Shown here in pieces: positions 38,401-45,525 of a DNA stretch of 64,000 bases (position 1 is the stretch's first letter; each line of letters begins with the position of its first letter). Below the pieces are notes generated by a model. The model saw nothing but the letters and a program-made list of their open reading frames with translations. It did not search any database and was not told where the DNA came from. Location of the stretch: positions 1,116,001 through 1,180,000 of the forward strand of contig NZ_AP014680.1 in the NCBI RefSeq assembly GCF_000829395.1, read 5' to 3'. This stretch comes from Paucilactobacillus hokkaidonensis JCM 18461. Its GTDB lineage: Bacteria > Bacillota > Bacilli > Lactobacillales > Lactobacillaceae. The position numbers and the translations under genes were made by a program.

Positions 38401-38759
38401 CCTAAAAATGAGCTGATTTGATCAAATGTTAAGATACTTTGATCATCCATTGTCTGATGTAACGTGGATAATGTCATCAAATTTTGATAACCATCTTGAT
38501 CTTTGGCCAACAACACAACGGGCCATGCATGCTCATCTTGCCCAATTGTCTGCACATGAAGAGTCAATCCAATAATTGGGTGGACTCCCGCATTTTTAGC
38601 AGCATTATAAAAATCAACCACGCCATATAGGACATCTTCATCTGTCAATGCTAATGACTGATAACCGCGCTGCTTTGCTGTCTGGATTAATTGGTCTATT
38701 TTGGTGGTACTTTTAAGTAAACTGAAACTACTTAATACCTGTAGGGGTACAAAATTCAT
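35403..38759 (-). CDS. dnaE: DNA polymerase III alpha subunit DnaE
   Basis: DnaE is the second replicative polymerase of Firmicutes, used in lagging-strand initiation beside PolC. The 1118-residue protein has an N-terminal PHP domain, the polymerase core with the catalytic acids in MPDIDLDIPD and GPGRGSAAGSLVAYAL, FNRSHAVAYS, a helix-hairpin-helix region, and a C-terminal OB fold. In the PHP domain the usual metal ligands are changed (LSSFSLL in place of the HSxYS motif; TDED in place of TDH), so no exonuclease activity is expected. The ATG at 38759 has GAGAGG 10 nt upstream; a TTG at 38765 is the alternative. Confidence 0.96.
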   Translation of the reverse strand: MNFVPLQVLSSFSLLKSTTKIDQLIQTAKQRGYQSLALTDEDVLYGVVDFYNAAKNAGVHPIIGLTLHVQTIGQDEHAWPVVLLAKDQDGYQNLMTLSTLHQTMDDQSILTFDQISSFLGHLFVILPPDGEFYSLVQAGESSIAGEFLNQWQQNTDQESLLIGISDQSDVILRQSLQQIGSNKKIDLVALNRVGYLDAQDHFAVEVLRAIDRGDKFNHPAALANEPGTHWLKPMDEVISSYDALQLNEATYKTQWVSERCQVDFKFQAPILPHFHNDQKLTSEQYLQQLCVTGLKQRSIAPGVDAKAYQRRLVDELNVIHQMGFDDYFLIVWDVMRYAHEQNIMTGPGRGSAAGSLVAYALAITDVDPLQYHLLFERFLNQQRAQMPDIDLDIPDNRREEILQYVHDQYGHERVAQIITFGTLAAKQVIRDVGRTFGLSQFELSSWSSAIPNQLHISLQQAYQGSQRLQNLISDNQLNELLFQTATALEGLPRHYSTHAAGIVLSQRPLNELVPLQNGSEGLLMTQFPKDTVEALGLLKMDFLGLRNLSIMAQSVALIKQQQPDFSLHQIDLTDSETLKLFQRGDTNGVFQFESTGIKNVLIQLHPDDFELIVAVNALYRPGPMENIDHFIARKKGQEEVSYPDESLKPILGPTFGILVYQEQVMQVASQMAGFSLGEADLLRRAMSKKKRQTMENMRTKFLAGASQRGYSTEVATQVFDYIDQFANYGFNRSHAVAYSKMAFQMGYLKTHFAAAFFAALLSSVMNNPDKTKLYLLEAGHHQVKVLGPNINQSANEFILVDGDILFGLASVKGLRRDFIEAINNERQAKGPFPDLLTFIQRMDSKWRKADLIEPLIYSGGFDGLGYNRAELIDALPKLLDSVELTGNSLSLFEELKPSIDERSEFSLTNKLGFEEQYLGAYLSGHPVSQYTKRLPQTKITTIAQLSENMAVNILLFVNHIKVIRTKRGDQMAFISGSDQTGSIDVTIFPDLYKRVSELLDQSQILLITGKTEINRGLQLVANQVVDAKQAAKKQQATSTQKRWVLRIDRAHQAVTVENKLKEMLSSIKGNIPVILFYEVSDQKFMQPKTLWLPDDQDVKKELEQVLGSQNVVLQKLGK

Positions 38760-38781
38760 TTCCAATCATCCTCTCAAAATG

Positions 38782-38790
38782 ATTATACCA
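38782..38790 (-). promoter_or_regulatory. Extended -10 promoter for dnaE
   Basis: Minus strand TGGTATAAT, a perfect extended -10, about 23 nt before the dnaE start. The -35 region is poor. Confidence 0.55.
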
Positions 38791-39010
38791 AAAACCGCCT
38801 CCATTTCTAAATAATTCCATTGTTGTTGGGTATACCAATAAATAAATTTTGTTATAACAATTTCTATCTTGAAGATTTGCATTCGCTTTGTCAAGGCAAT
38901 TTAAAGTTTTTTTACTTTTTTTGATGATAAGATAATCGTATATACCAATTTATTATTTTTAGTTTTTAAAATATTTTACCTGTTTTCGTTCATTTTGTGC
39001 TAAACTTGAA
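38791..39010. other. AT-rich divergent intergenic region
   Basis: The gap between dnaE and the DUF2929 gene holds no credible open frame. It has a perfect 12-bp palindrome TTGTTATAACAA (38849-38860), two TATACCAAT repeats, and TGCTAAACT near 38998, which may be an extended -10 for the plus-strand gene. Confidence 0.4.
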
Positions 39011-39034
39011 TGTGTAAAACGTGAGGTGAATGTG

Positions 39035-39220
39035 ATGAGATTAATTATTCAAAACTTAGTAGTTGTTTTTTGGTCCTTCTTGCTAGGAGAAGTATTAGGC
39101 TATATTGGTGGCCAACTAGAAGTTCTCAGTGTTAAACCATTAACAATGGGGATCGTTGCAGTAATAGTAGCGCTCATTGGGGTTAACGCAATTACCTTAA
39201 TTAGCAAACCTGCTAAATAA
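39035..39220 (+). CDS. Small membrane protein, YjzD/DUF2929 type
   Basis: A 61-residue protein made of two membrane helices (about 3-27 and 36-57) joined by a short loop, resembling the DUF2929/YjzD family of Firmicutes. The function is unknown. I choose the ATG at 39035, with GAGGTG 6 nt upstream; a GTG at 39026 overlaps that site. It stands alone, divergent from dnaE, and ends in a strong terminator. Confidence 0.72.
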   Translation: MRLIIQNLVVVFWSFLLGEVLGYIGGQLEVLSVKPLTMGIVAVIVALIGVNAITLISKPAK

Positions 39221-39236
39221 AAATTAAAATAAAAAC

Positions 39237-39277
39237 GGGAGTTATAGTCAAAACTGGACTATAACTCCTCTTTTTTT
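39237..39277. terminator. Strong bidirectional terminator
   Basis: Perfect 12-bp stem GGAGTTATAGTC/GACTATAACTCC with loop AAAACTG, followed by TCTTTTTTT on the plus strand and a T-rich run on the minus strand. It lies between the DUF2929 gene and the convergent nif3-like gene. Confidence 0.92.
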
Positions 39278-39330
39278 ATTTATTAATTATTGTTGCTAAC
39301 ACTGCATCCCTTTAGTTCAGCCATTAATTC

Positions 39331-40152
39331 TTAATTATCTCTCATGAAGAAGGAAAATGGATCTGTATTCAACTGTGAAGCAAGCACATTAATTGACCAA
39401 GAATTTTCAGCAGCCCATTTAATAAACATTGATTGCAATTTTACTTTACAAACAGATTCAATATGGTGCCCAGGATCAATTACAGTTAATCCGTGTGCAA
39501 TCATATCATGACCAACATGATACGAAACATCCCCTGTAACGTAGGCATCTGCACCCTGCTGCACAGCTGTTTGATAAAATTGACCACCTGAGCCACCCAA
39601 AATAGCTACTCGATGGATTAAATGCGTCTCTTTGGGACTAATCACTCTTAATCCACGTACATTGAATACATCACAGCAATATTTAGCAAACTGGTCCGTT
39701 GTCATGTCATGTGCCAACTCACCAACCCGCCCCATGCCATAATGCCTTCCAGTATTGGGATCAATTCCACCGTTTAATAATGGAGTTGTATCACTCAAAT
39801 TCAATTGTTCTGCTAACCAATCATTCATCCCGTTATTGGCATTATCCAAATTAGTATGGGCACCATAAACAACAATATTATGTCGCAACAATTTTGCATA
39901 CATCGCATTCTGTGGATCACTTAAATTAAGATTATGGGCAGCATGAAACATCATTGGGTGATGGGCAAAAATAAAATTAACTCGCTTTTCAATTGCTTCT
40001 TCCACCACTTCAGGACGTACGTCCAGGGTTGTCATTACTGCCTTAACTTCTCTATTTGGATCACCCAACTGTAGTCCAATTGGATCCCCTGGTTCAGCAA
40101 TCTGTGGCGATGCAAACTGTTCAAATCGATCAATCAATGTTTGTGCAATCAC
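39331..40152 (-). CDS. Nif3-like dinuclear metal centre protein (YqfO)
   Basis: The 273-residue protein belongs to the Nif3/YqfO family of ring-forming proteins with a two-metal site: FAHHPMMFH supplies His ligands, GAHTNLDNANNG follows, and DVSYHVGHD near the end completes the site. It lacks the inserted PII-like domain of longer members (about 370 residues in Bacillus). Its reaction is not well defined; GTP cyclohydrolase 1 type 2 is a frequent automatic name. It starts with GTG, overlapping the trmK stop as GTGA, so the two are translated together. Confidence 0.88.
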   Translation of the reverse strand: MIAQTLIDRFEQFASPQIAEPGDPIGLQLGDPNREVKAVMTTLDVRPEVVEEAIEKRVNFIFAHHPMMFHAAHNLNLSDPQNAMYAKLLRHNIVVYGAHTNLDNANNGMNDWLAEQLNLSDTTPLLNGGIDPNTGRHYGMGRVGELAHDMTTDQFAKYCCDVFNVRGLRVISPKETHLIHRVAILGGSGGQFYQTAVQQGADAYVTGDVSYHVGHDMIAHGLTVIDPGHHIESVCKVKLQSMFIKWAAENSWSINVLASQLNTDPFSFFMRDN

Positions 40153-40844
40153 TTTAACACTTCCTCAATTAAATTAATTTCCCGTTTAAAAGATGCAATC
40201 TTTTCGATTGGTAATTGTTTAGCCGTTTCCATTTGAGTTAATGCCTGTTGCAGATGGTCTCGTTCTAATTGCCATTTAGTAATGAAGACATCTGTTTTCT
40301 CCTGTATCAACTGCGGTCCAAATAGTAATTCAGACTCAGAATAGTTAATTTGGTGCCCATTAGGCTGGGCTACTATGATTTCGTATATTTGCTGGTCTTC
40401 CGCCACTATTTTTTCTGCCGTAATAGCATAGCTGTGTTCCATTAACCATTTACGTAAACCGGCCTCCCCAATATTGGGTTGCAAAATCAACAAACTAACA
40501 TCTGTCAGTTTATCTTGACCAGCATCTAAAATTTCAGTGATTAATGCTCCACCCATTCCTGCAATTGTGATCGTATCGATTCGGTCAGCTAATTCAACCG
40601 CCGCAAGTCCATCAGCAAGTCGTGGGATGATAATTTCATTTAATTTTCTATTATTAATTTCGTGACAGGCATTTTGAAACGGTCCGTCCGCTACTTCTCC
40701 CGCAATTGCCATTTCAATTTGTTTGTTTAACGCCAAATGAACTGGTAAATATGCGTGATCAGAACCAATATCAGCTAAACGAGCATTATGCGGTACAAAT
40801 TGTGCCACCGTTTCAAGTCGCCGAGACAACTGTGTTGCATCCAT
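40149..40844 (-). CDS. trmK: tRNA (adenine(22)-N1)-methyltransferase TrmK
   Basis: TrmK methylates N1 of adenine 22 in tRNAs with S-adenosylmethionine. The 231-residue protein has the SAM-binding ADIGSDHAYLP, an acidic residue in AGEVADGP, the catalytic-region TITIAGMGG, and LQPNIGEAGLRKWL, then a C-terminal coiled coil. AAGGA lies upstream of the ATG. The rpoD-trmK-nif3 order is common in Firmicutes; here a plus-strand efflux gene separates rpoD from trmK. Confidence 0.93.
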   Translation of the reverse strand: MDATQLSRRLETVAQFVPHNARLADIGSDHAYLPVHLALNKQIEMAIAGEVADGPFQNACHEINNRKLNEIIIPRLADGLAAVELADRIDTITIAGMGGALITEILDAGQDKLTDVSLLILQPNIGEAGLRKWLMEHSYAITAEKIVAEDQQIYEIIVAQPNGHQINYSESELLFGPQLIQEKTDVFITKWQLERDHLQQALTQMETAKQLPIEKIASFKREINLIEEVLK

Positions 40845-40988
40845 ATTTTCAACTTCCTTCTGATTTCTTATCCTTTACCAGTATATAGTAAATTAGGGCT
40901 TGATGAAATTGAAAGTAGCACCTAATCAAAATTTTATGTATGATAAGAAACGTTACACGGTTAAATTAATTTGACAGGAGTACGTTTC

Positions 40989-42167
40989 ATGAAACAGAAT
41001 CGAAAGCCAACATTTTTATTTACTTTTTTGTTAGGTACATTGAGTGCCTTTGGACCACTCTCGCTTGACATGTACTTGCCCGGATTACCAGTAATTCAAC
41101 AATCACTCAACACTAGTGCATCACTAGTTCAATTAAGTATTAGTACCTGTTTAATCGGCTTAGCAGTGGGACAATTGTTTATAGGGCCACTAAGTGATCG
41201 CATTGGCCGTAAACCGCCATTACTAGCAGGCTTAATTTTATTTACATTAACTTCATTAATGTTAACGCAAATTAGCAATATTTGGTGGTTTTTACTGATT
41301 AGATTTATCCAAGGATTGGCTGGGTCAGCTGGACAAGTTTTATCGCGGGCAATTGCCAAAGATATGTTCTCTGGAAAGAGACTCACTCAATTTTATGCCA
41401 CACTGATGGCCATTAATGGTATTTTCCCCGTAATTGCGCCAATTGTTGGTGCCGCCGTCTTATCCTTTTTTCCGTGGCAAACAATCTTTTTGCTACTAAC
41501 AATTATTGGGAGTTTTTTAATACTTGGTTCCATATTTATCCTACCTGAGACTAAAGTCACCACGATTACGCTTGAAACAAATCAACCACACTCAAATTTA
41601 TTTACCAGTCGCGCCTTTTGGCAACCAACTATCGTTTTAAGCATGGCCAGTGGTGTCTTGTTCAGCTATATTTCTGGTTCATCCTTTATTTATCAACAAG
41701 TTTTTAATCTTTCCACTCAAACGTTTAGCATTTTGTACGCCATTAATGGATTAGGAATTGCGTTAATGAGTGCTGCCGCTGGACGATTAATTAATCATTT
41801 TAGTAGCCAACACATTTTACAAGCCAGCCTACTAGTTCCATTCATCGTAGTAATTTTGTTAATCATCAATGAATGGACACTTAATTCAATGTGGTTATTT
41901 ATTATTGGAATTTTTGCAATCATTGCAACCTTCGGAACCACTTCAACAATTGCTACATCCCAAGCAATGCAAGTTTCAGCCACTAGTGCTGGATTAGCTT
42001 CAGCAATCGTTGGGCTCTGTGCTAATACGATTGGTAGTATTAGTTCACCCATTGTTGGGCTATTTGGTACCACCAGTTCACTGCCAATGATTATTGTTAT
42101 TGGTGCGTTTCAATTGTTGGGTATTATTAGTTTTTATTTATTGAAACCTGAAACGTTAGAAAATTAA
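40989..42167 (+). CDS. Bcr/CflA family MFS drug transporter
   Basis: A 392-residue major facilitator with 12 predicted membrane helices, of the Bcr/CflA (drug:H+ antiporter) subfamily: FLLGTLSAFGPLSLDMYLPGLP near the start (in part), the motif A loop GPLSDRIGRKPPLL after helix 2, and RFIQGLAGSAGQVLSRAIAKD in helix 4. The substrate cannot be told from sequence. The ATG at 40989 has AGGAG 8 nt upstream. It lies on the opposite strand between rpoD and trmK and has its own strong terminator, so it looks like an insertion in a conserved cluster. Confidence 0.9.
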   Translation: MKQNRKPTFLFTFLLGTLSAFGPLSLDMYLPGLPVIQQSLNTSASLVQLSISTCLIGLAVGQLFIGPLSDRIGRKPPLLAGLILFTLTSLMLTQISNIWWFLLIRFIQGLAGSAGQVLSRAIAKDMFSGKRLTQFYATLMAINGIFPVIAPIVGAAVLSFFPWQTIFLLLTIIGSFLILGSIFILPETKVTTITLETNQPHSNLFTSRAFWQPTIVLSMASGVLFSYISGSSFIYQQVFNLSTQTFSILYAINGLGIALMSAAAGRLINHFSSQHILQASLLVPFIVVILLIINEWTLNSMWLFIIGIFAIIATFGTTSTIATSQAMQVSATSAGLASAIVGLCANTIGSISSPIVGLFGTTSSLPMIIVIGAFQLLGIISFYLLKPETLEN

Positions 42168-42174
42168 TTTTAAT

Positions 42175-42222
42175 ACAAAAAATGGATTATACCGATTGTG
42201 CTGGTATAATCCATTTTTTGAT
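42175..42222. terminator. Strong bidirectional terminator
   Basis: AAAAAATGGATTATACC and GGTATAATCCATTTTTT form a 17-bp perfect stem around GATTGTGCT. It ends the efflux gene on the plus strand and the rpoD transcript on the minus strand. Confidence 0.93.
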
Positions 42223-42237
42223 TTTCATTGTTAGAAC

Positions 42238-42351
42238 GTGCTCCAGAAGGCAGGTTCCTGCGCTTATCCCAATTTAAGTAATGACCCCAAGTTCCGGGCT
42301 CATTACTTAAATCATGCTAATGCTCAGAACCTAACCCGCCTTCTTACGCAC
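42238..42351. ncRNA. Unassigned 114-nt nested hairpin between rpoD and its terminator
   Basis: Four stem segments nest symmetrically: GTGC/GCAC (42238/42348), AGAAGGC/GCCTTCT (42245/42338), AGGTTCCTG/CAGAACCT (42252/42325) and a 13-bp stem ATTTAAGTAATGA/TCATTACTTAAAT (42272/42300), capped by a GC-rich 15-nt loop. Internal loops separate them. It lies right after the rpoD stop and before the terminator, so on the minus strand it would be the rpoD 3' untranslated region or a processed small RNA. I do not recognise a family; 6S RNA is longer, and SRP RNA has a different loop. A dispersed repeat is the alternative. Confidence 0.55.
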
Positions 42352-42357
42352 TCCACC

Positions 42358-43512
42358 TTACTCTAAAAAGTCCTTCAACTGTTTTGAGCGTGATGGATGG
42401 CGTAATTTTCTTAATGCCTTTGCCTCTATTTGTCGAATTCGTTCTCGAGTTACACCGAATACTTTACCAACTTCTTCAAGTGTTCGAGTCCGGCCATCGT
42501 CCAGGCCAAAACGAAGTCTCAAAACATTTTCTTCACGGTCGGTCAATGTATCCAGTACATTTTCCAACTGCTCTTTGAGTAATTCATACGCTGCATGGTC
42601 TGCTGGACTGGTAGCATCCTGATCCTCAATAAAGTCCCCCAAATGAGAGTCATCTTCTTCACCAATTGGTGTTTCCAATGAAACTGGCTCTTGTGCAATT
42701 TTTAGAATTTCACGAACTTTTTCAGTCGGCATATCCATTTCAGCGCCAATTTCTTCCGGCGTTGGTTCCCGACCTAAATCTTGCAACAATTGCCTTTGAA
42801 TCCGAATCAATTTATTAATGGTTTCAACCATGTGAACTGGAATCCGAATCGTACGAGCCTGGTCAGCAATGGCACGTGTAATGGCTTGGCGAATCCACCA
42901 AGTAGCATATGTCGAGAATTTAAATCCCTTACGGTAATCAAACTTCTCAACGGCTTTCATTAGCCCCATATTACCTTCTTGAATTAAATCCAAAAATTGC
43001 ATACCACGACCTACGTAACGCTTAGCAATCGAAACGACTAACCGTAAGTTGGCTTCTGCTAACTCTTGCTTGGCACTATCATCACCTTGCTCAATTCGCA
43101 AAGCTAACTGAACTTCTTCTTCAGCCTTTAATAGGTTAACTCGCCCAATTTCCTTCAAATACATCCGAACAGGATCGTTGATTTTAACCCCGGCTGGTGC
43201 TGACGTGTCATCTAGTGCCTTTTTAGAAACCTTTTCAGCAACTTTTAAAGCACGTGGATCCGGTTCACCATTCTCGTCAACAACACTGATACCAGCATCT
43301 TCAACGTTTTGAATTAGATTGTCCATTCCATCTGCTTCTAGACCAAATGGTGTAGCAACCTTATCGGTTAAGTCATCATACTTAATTTCTTTTTCTTTTT
43401 TATAATCACGAATTAACTTACCGACAGCGGCATCATATTTTTTGGGATCAAAATCTTCTAGATTTGAAATAACTAATTCTTTTGCCTTACTCTTTTTTGT
43501 GCTTTTTGCCAT
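42358..43512 (-). CDS. rpoD: RNA polymerase primary sigma factor
   Basis: The housekeeping sigma factor that directs RNA polymerase to -10/-35 promoters. The 384-residue protein has a region 1.1-like N-terminus, region 1.2 at [11 protein letters not shown], region 2 with [29 protein letters not shown] (in part) that contacts the -10, region 3 with [12 protein letters not shown], and region 4.2 [21 protein letters not shown] that contacts the -35. The start has GGAGGG upstream. It follows dnaG by 17 nt, the classical dnaG-rpoD operon. Confidence 0.98.
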   Translation of the reverse strand: MAKSTKKSKAKELVISNLEDFDPKKYDAAVGKLIRDYKKEKEIKYDDLTDKVATPFGLEADGMDNLIQNVEDAGISVVDENGEPDPRALKVAEKVSKKALDDTSAPAGVKINDPVRMYLKEIGRVNLLKAEEEVQLALRIEQGDDSAKQELAEANLRLVVSIAKRYVGRGMQFLDLIQEGNMGLMKAVEKFDYRKGFKFSTYATWWIRQAITRAIADQARTIRIPVHMVETINKLIRIQRQLLQDLGREPTPEEIGAEMDMPTEKVREILKIAQEPVSLETPIGEEDDSHLGDFIEDQDATSPADHAAYELLKEQLENVLDTLTDREENVLRLRFGLDDGRTRTLEEVGKVFGVTRERIRQIEAKALRKLRHPSRSKQLKDFLE

Positions 43513-43529
43513 ATTGAAATCCCTCCACT

Positions 43530-45371
43530 TTATAACTGCTGTTGTTTTTTTAATAAATTCATTAATTCAATTGTCAACTGCTGCTCTAAATCCTGATTTT
43601 TCAAATGTGTTGCCTCATGCAACTGCCCGCGTTTAGTTTTAATTTGCTGTTCTAGCGGCGTTTTTTGCATGATAAGCTTAAGATAGTCATTAATTGCATC
43701 TAAATTCATATTATCGTTCGCCTGACTAAGTTCAATATCAACTAACAATCGCTGTAACTGCTCGTCTCCAATATAGTCAATAAATTCTGCAGAAGAGTAG
43801 GTATCATGCGTATCAAAATAACTAGCGGCTAATAAATATAATGTTTGATATTTTTCGTGAATGAAACTAAAGTTATCTACCGATTGAACATGTAACCAAA
43901 CGTCGTGATCATGCAACATTTGCCGTAATAACATTCGTTCTGCTAGGTTAATCCGATCAACCGGTTCCACCTCATGCTGTTGATATACTGGTGCTTGCTC
44001 ACGATGATCATTTTGCAGTGTAACTTGTTTCTTTGATTGCTGTGTTGCGGTTTGCCGAACAATTTGCTGCATTTGTGCTTGCAAACTTTCCTTGTTCAAC
44101 TGAAACTCACTAACTAGTTGATTCAAATAGACATCTTGTTCCAACGGTGATTGGACCTTGGCAATGACTCGTAACGCCGAATTTAAATATTTGAGCTGAT
44201 CGGCTTCATTATCTAAATTCAAATCCTGACGCAAAAAATGCAAGGTAAATGCAACCGGTGTTTCAACAGCATCTTTTAGCCATTGTTGAAATTTTTCAGG
44301 TCCATTTTGCTGCAAGTATTCATCTGGATCAACACCAACTGGCATAGCAACTACACCTAATTCCAGCCGACTACTCTGTGTACCAATTAAAGCAACCGCC
44401 CGATTAATGGCATTTTGTCCCGCAGCATCCCCATCATAACAAACATCTAAATGAGATGTCACCCGTTCGATCATATTAATCTGTTCTTCAGTCAGACTAG
44501 TCCCCATTGAGGCAATCCCGTTAATCACACCAGCGCGATATGCCGCAATAACATCCATAAAGCCCTCAAATAAAATCATTTTCTGTTCTTTACGCGCACT
44601 TTTACGAGCGATATCAAAATTAAACAATACCTTCCGCTTATTAAAAATTGTGGTTTCTGGGCTATTAAGATACTTAGGCATGTCAGTATTCTCAGTTGAA
44701 AGTAAGCGCCCCGAAAACGCAATAATCTTCCCCTGTGAATTTTTGATTGGAAACATAACTCGATCAACAAATCGATCACGAAGCTTTCCTTCTTGATCCT
44801 CAATAAATAAACCTGATTGCCGTAACATTTGATAATCAATGTCTTTTTCTTTAAAAAACGGACTTAGCAACCGTTGTGCTGGAGCAAAACCAATATTGAA
44901 TTGATCAATAATATCAGCACTTAGTCCTCGCTTTTGTAAATAATTTAAAGCCTGCTTACCAGCCTGTGTATTAACTAAAATATGATGATACAGCTTTGCT
45001 GCCTGTTCATGTAAATCAATTAATGTTTGTGTCGTTGAATTTTGAGTACCAGTTGCTTGAACTTCTTGATACTCAGTTGGCAATGTAATGCCGGCATCCT
45101 CTGCAACTTTGATCACTGCCTGCGGAAATGAAATGTTTTCAATCTCCATTAGAAACTTAAACACATTCCCACCACGGCCACAACTGAAACAATGAAAAAT
45201 TTGTTTGCCTTCATTAACTGAAAAAGATCCTGTTTTCTCTTCATGAAATGGGCACAATCCAAATAAATTTTTACCCGACTTCTTTAACTGTACATATTGA
45301 CCGATCACATCAGCAATATTCACACCGCTTCTGACCTGATCAATCACCTCTTCAGGAATCATGGTTGCCAT
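43530..45371 (-). CDS. dnaG: DNA primase
   Basis: DnaG makes the RNA primers for replication. The 613-residue protein has the CHC2 zinc finger near residues 40-65 ([21 protein letters not shown]), the RNA polymerase/Toprim core with [14 protein letters not shown] and [10 protein letters not shown], and a helical C-terminal domain for the helicase. I take the ATG at 45371, behind GGGGTG; an ATG at 45362 is the alternative. A promoter and a terminator-like hairpin lie in its leader (45405-45487), which may tune the dnaG-rpoD operon. Confidence 0.95.
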   Translation of the reverse strand: MATMIPEEVIDQVRSGVNIADVIGQYVQLKKSGKNLFGLCPFHEEKTGSFSVNEGKQIFHCFSCGRGGNVFKFLMEIENISFPQAVIKVAEDAGITLPTEYQEVQATGTQNSTTQTLIDLHEQAAKLYHHILVNTQAGKQALNYLQKRGLSADIIDQFNIGFAPAQRLLSPFFKEKDIDYQMLRQSGLFIEDQEGKLRDRFVDRVMFPIKNSQGKIIAFSGRLLSTENTDMPKYLNSPETTIFNKRKVLFNFDIARKSARKEQKMILFEGFMDVIAAYRAGVINGIASMGTSLTEEQINMIERVTSHLDVCYDGDAAGQNAINRAVALIGTQSSRLELGVVAMPVGVDPDEYLQQNGPEKFQQWLKDAVETPVAFTLHFLRQDLNLDNEADQLKYLNSALRVIAKVQSPLEQDVYLNQLVSEFQLNKESLQAQMQQIVRQTATQQSKKQVTLQNDHREQAPVYQQHEVEPVDRINLAERMLLRQMLHDHDVWLHVQSVDNFSFIHEKYQTLYLLAASYFDTHDTYSSAEFIDYIGDEQLQRLLVDIELSQANDNMNLDAINDYLKLIMQKTPLEQQIKTKRGQLHEATHLKNQDLEQQLTIELMNLLKKQQQL

Positions 45372-45404
45372 CAACACACCCCATTTCGATTCACCTTTAG
45401 TCAC

Positions 45405-45433
45405 GAAAAGTCGCTTCCAACTTGGAATGCGAC
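45405..45433 (-). terminator. Terminator-like hairpin in the dnaG-rpoD leader
   Basis: Minus strand: GTCGCATTCCA and TGGAAGCGAC pair over 10 bp with a one-base bulge around AGT, followed by TTTTCG. It lies between the promoter and the dnaG start, as an attenuator would. Confidence 0.5.
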
Positions 45434-45459
45434 CTTATTCTCACAGATATTCATAATAC

Positions 45460-45487
45460 ATGTTAACACAAGGATAATTTTTGTCAA
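45460..45487 (-). promoter_or_regulatory. Likely dnaG promoter
   Basis: Minus strand TTGACA, 16-nt spacer, TAACAT, about 95 nt before the dnaG start and after the glyS stop. Confidence 0.6.
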
Positions 45488-45525
45488 TAAAAGTGAACTA
45501 GCCACTACATATTTGTCAAGCGACC

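Noticed and set aside
42238-42351. Reading the rpoD-side hairpin as 6S or SRP RNA
   Set aside because: It is shorter than 6S RNA and lacks the conserved SRP tetraloop region; I leave it unassigned.
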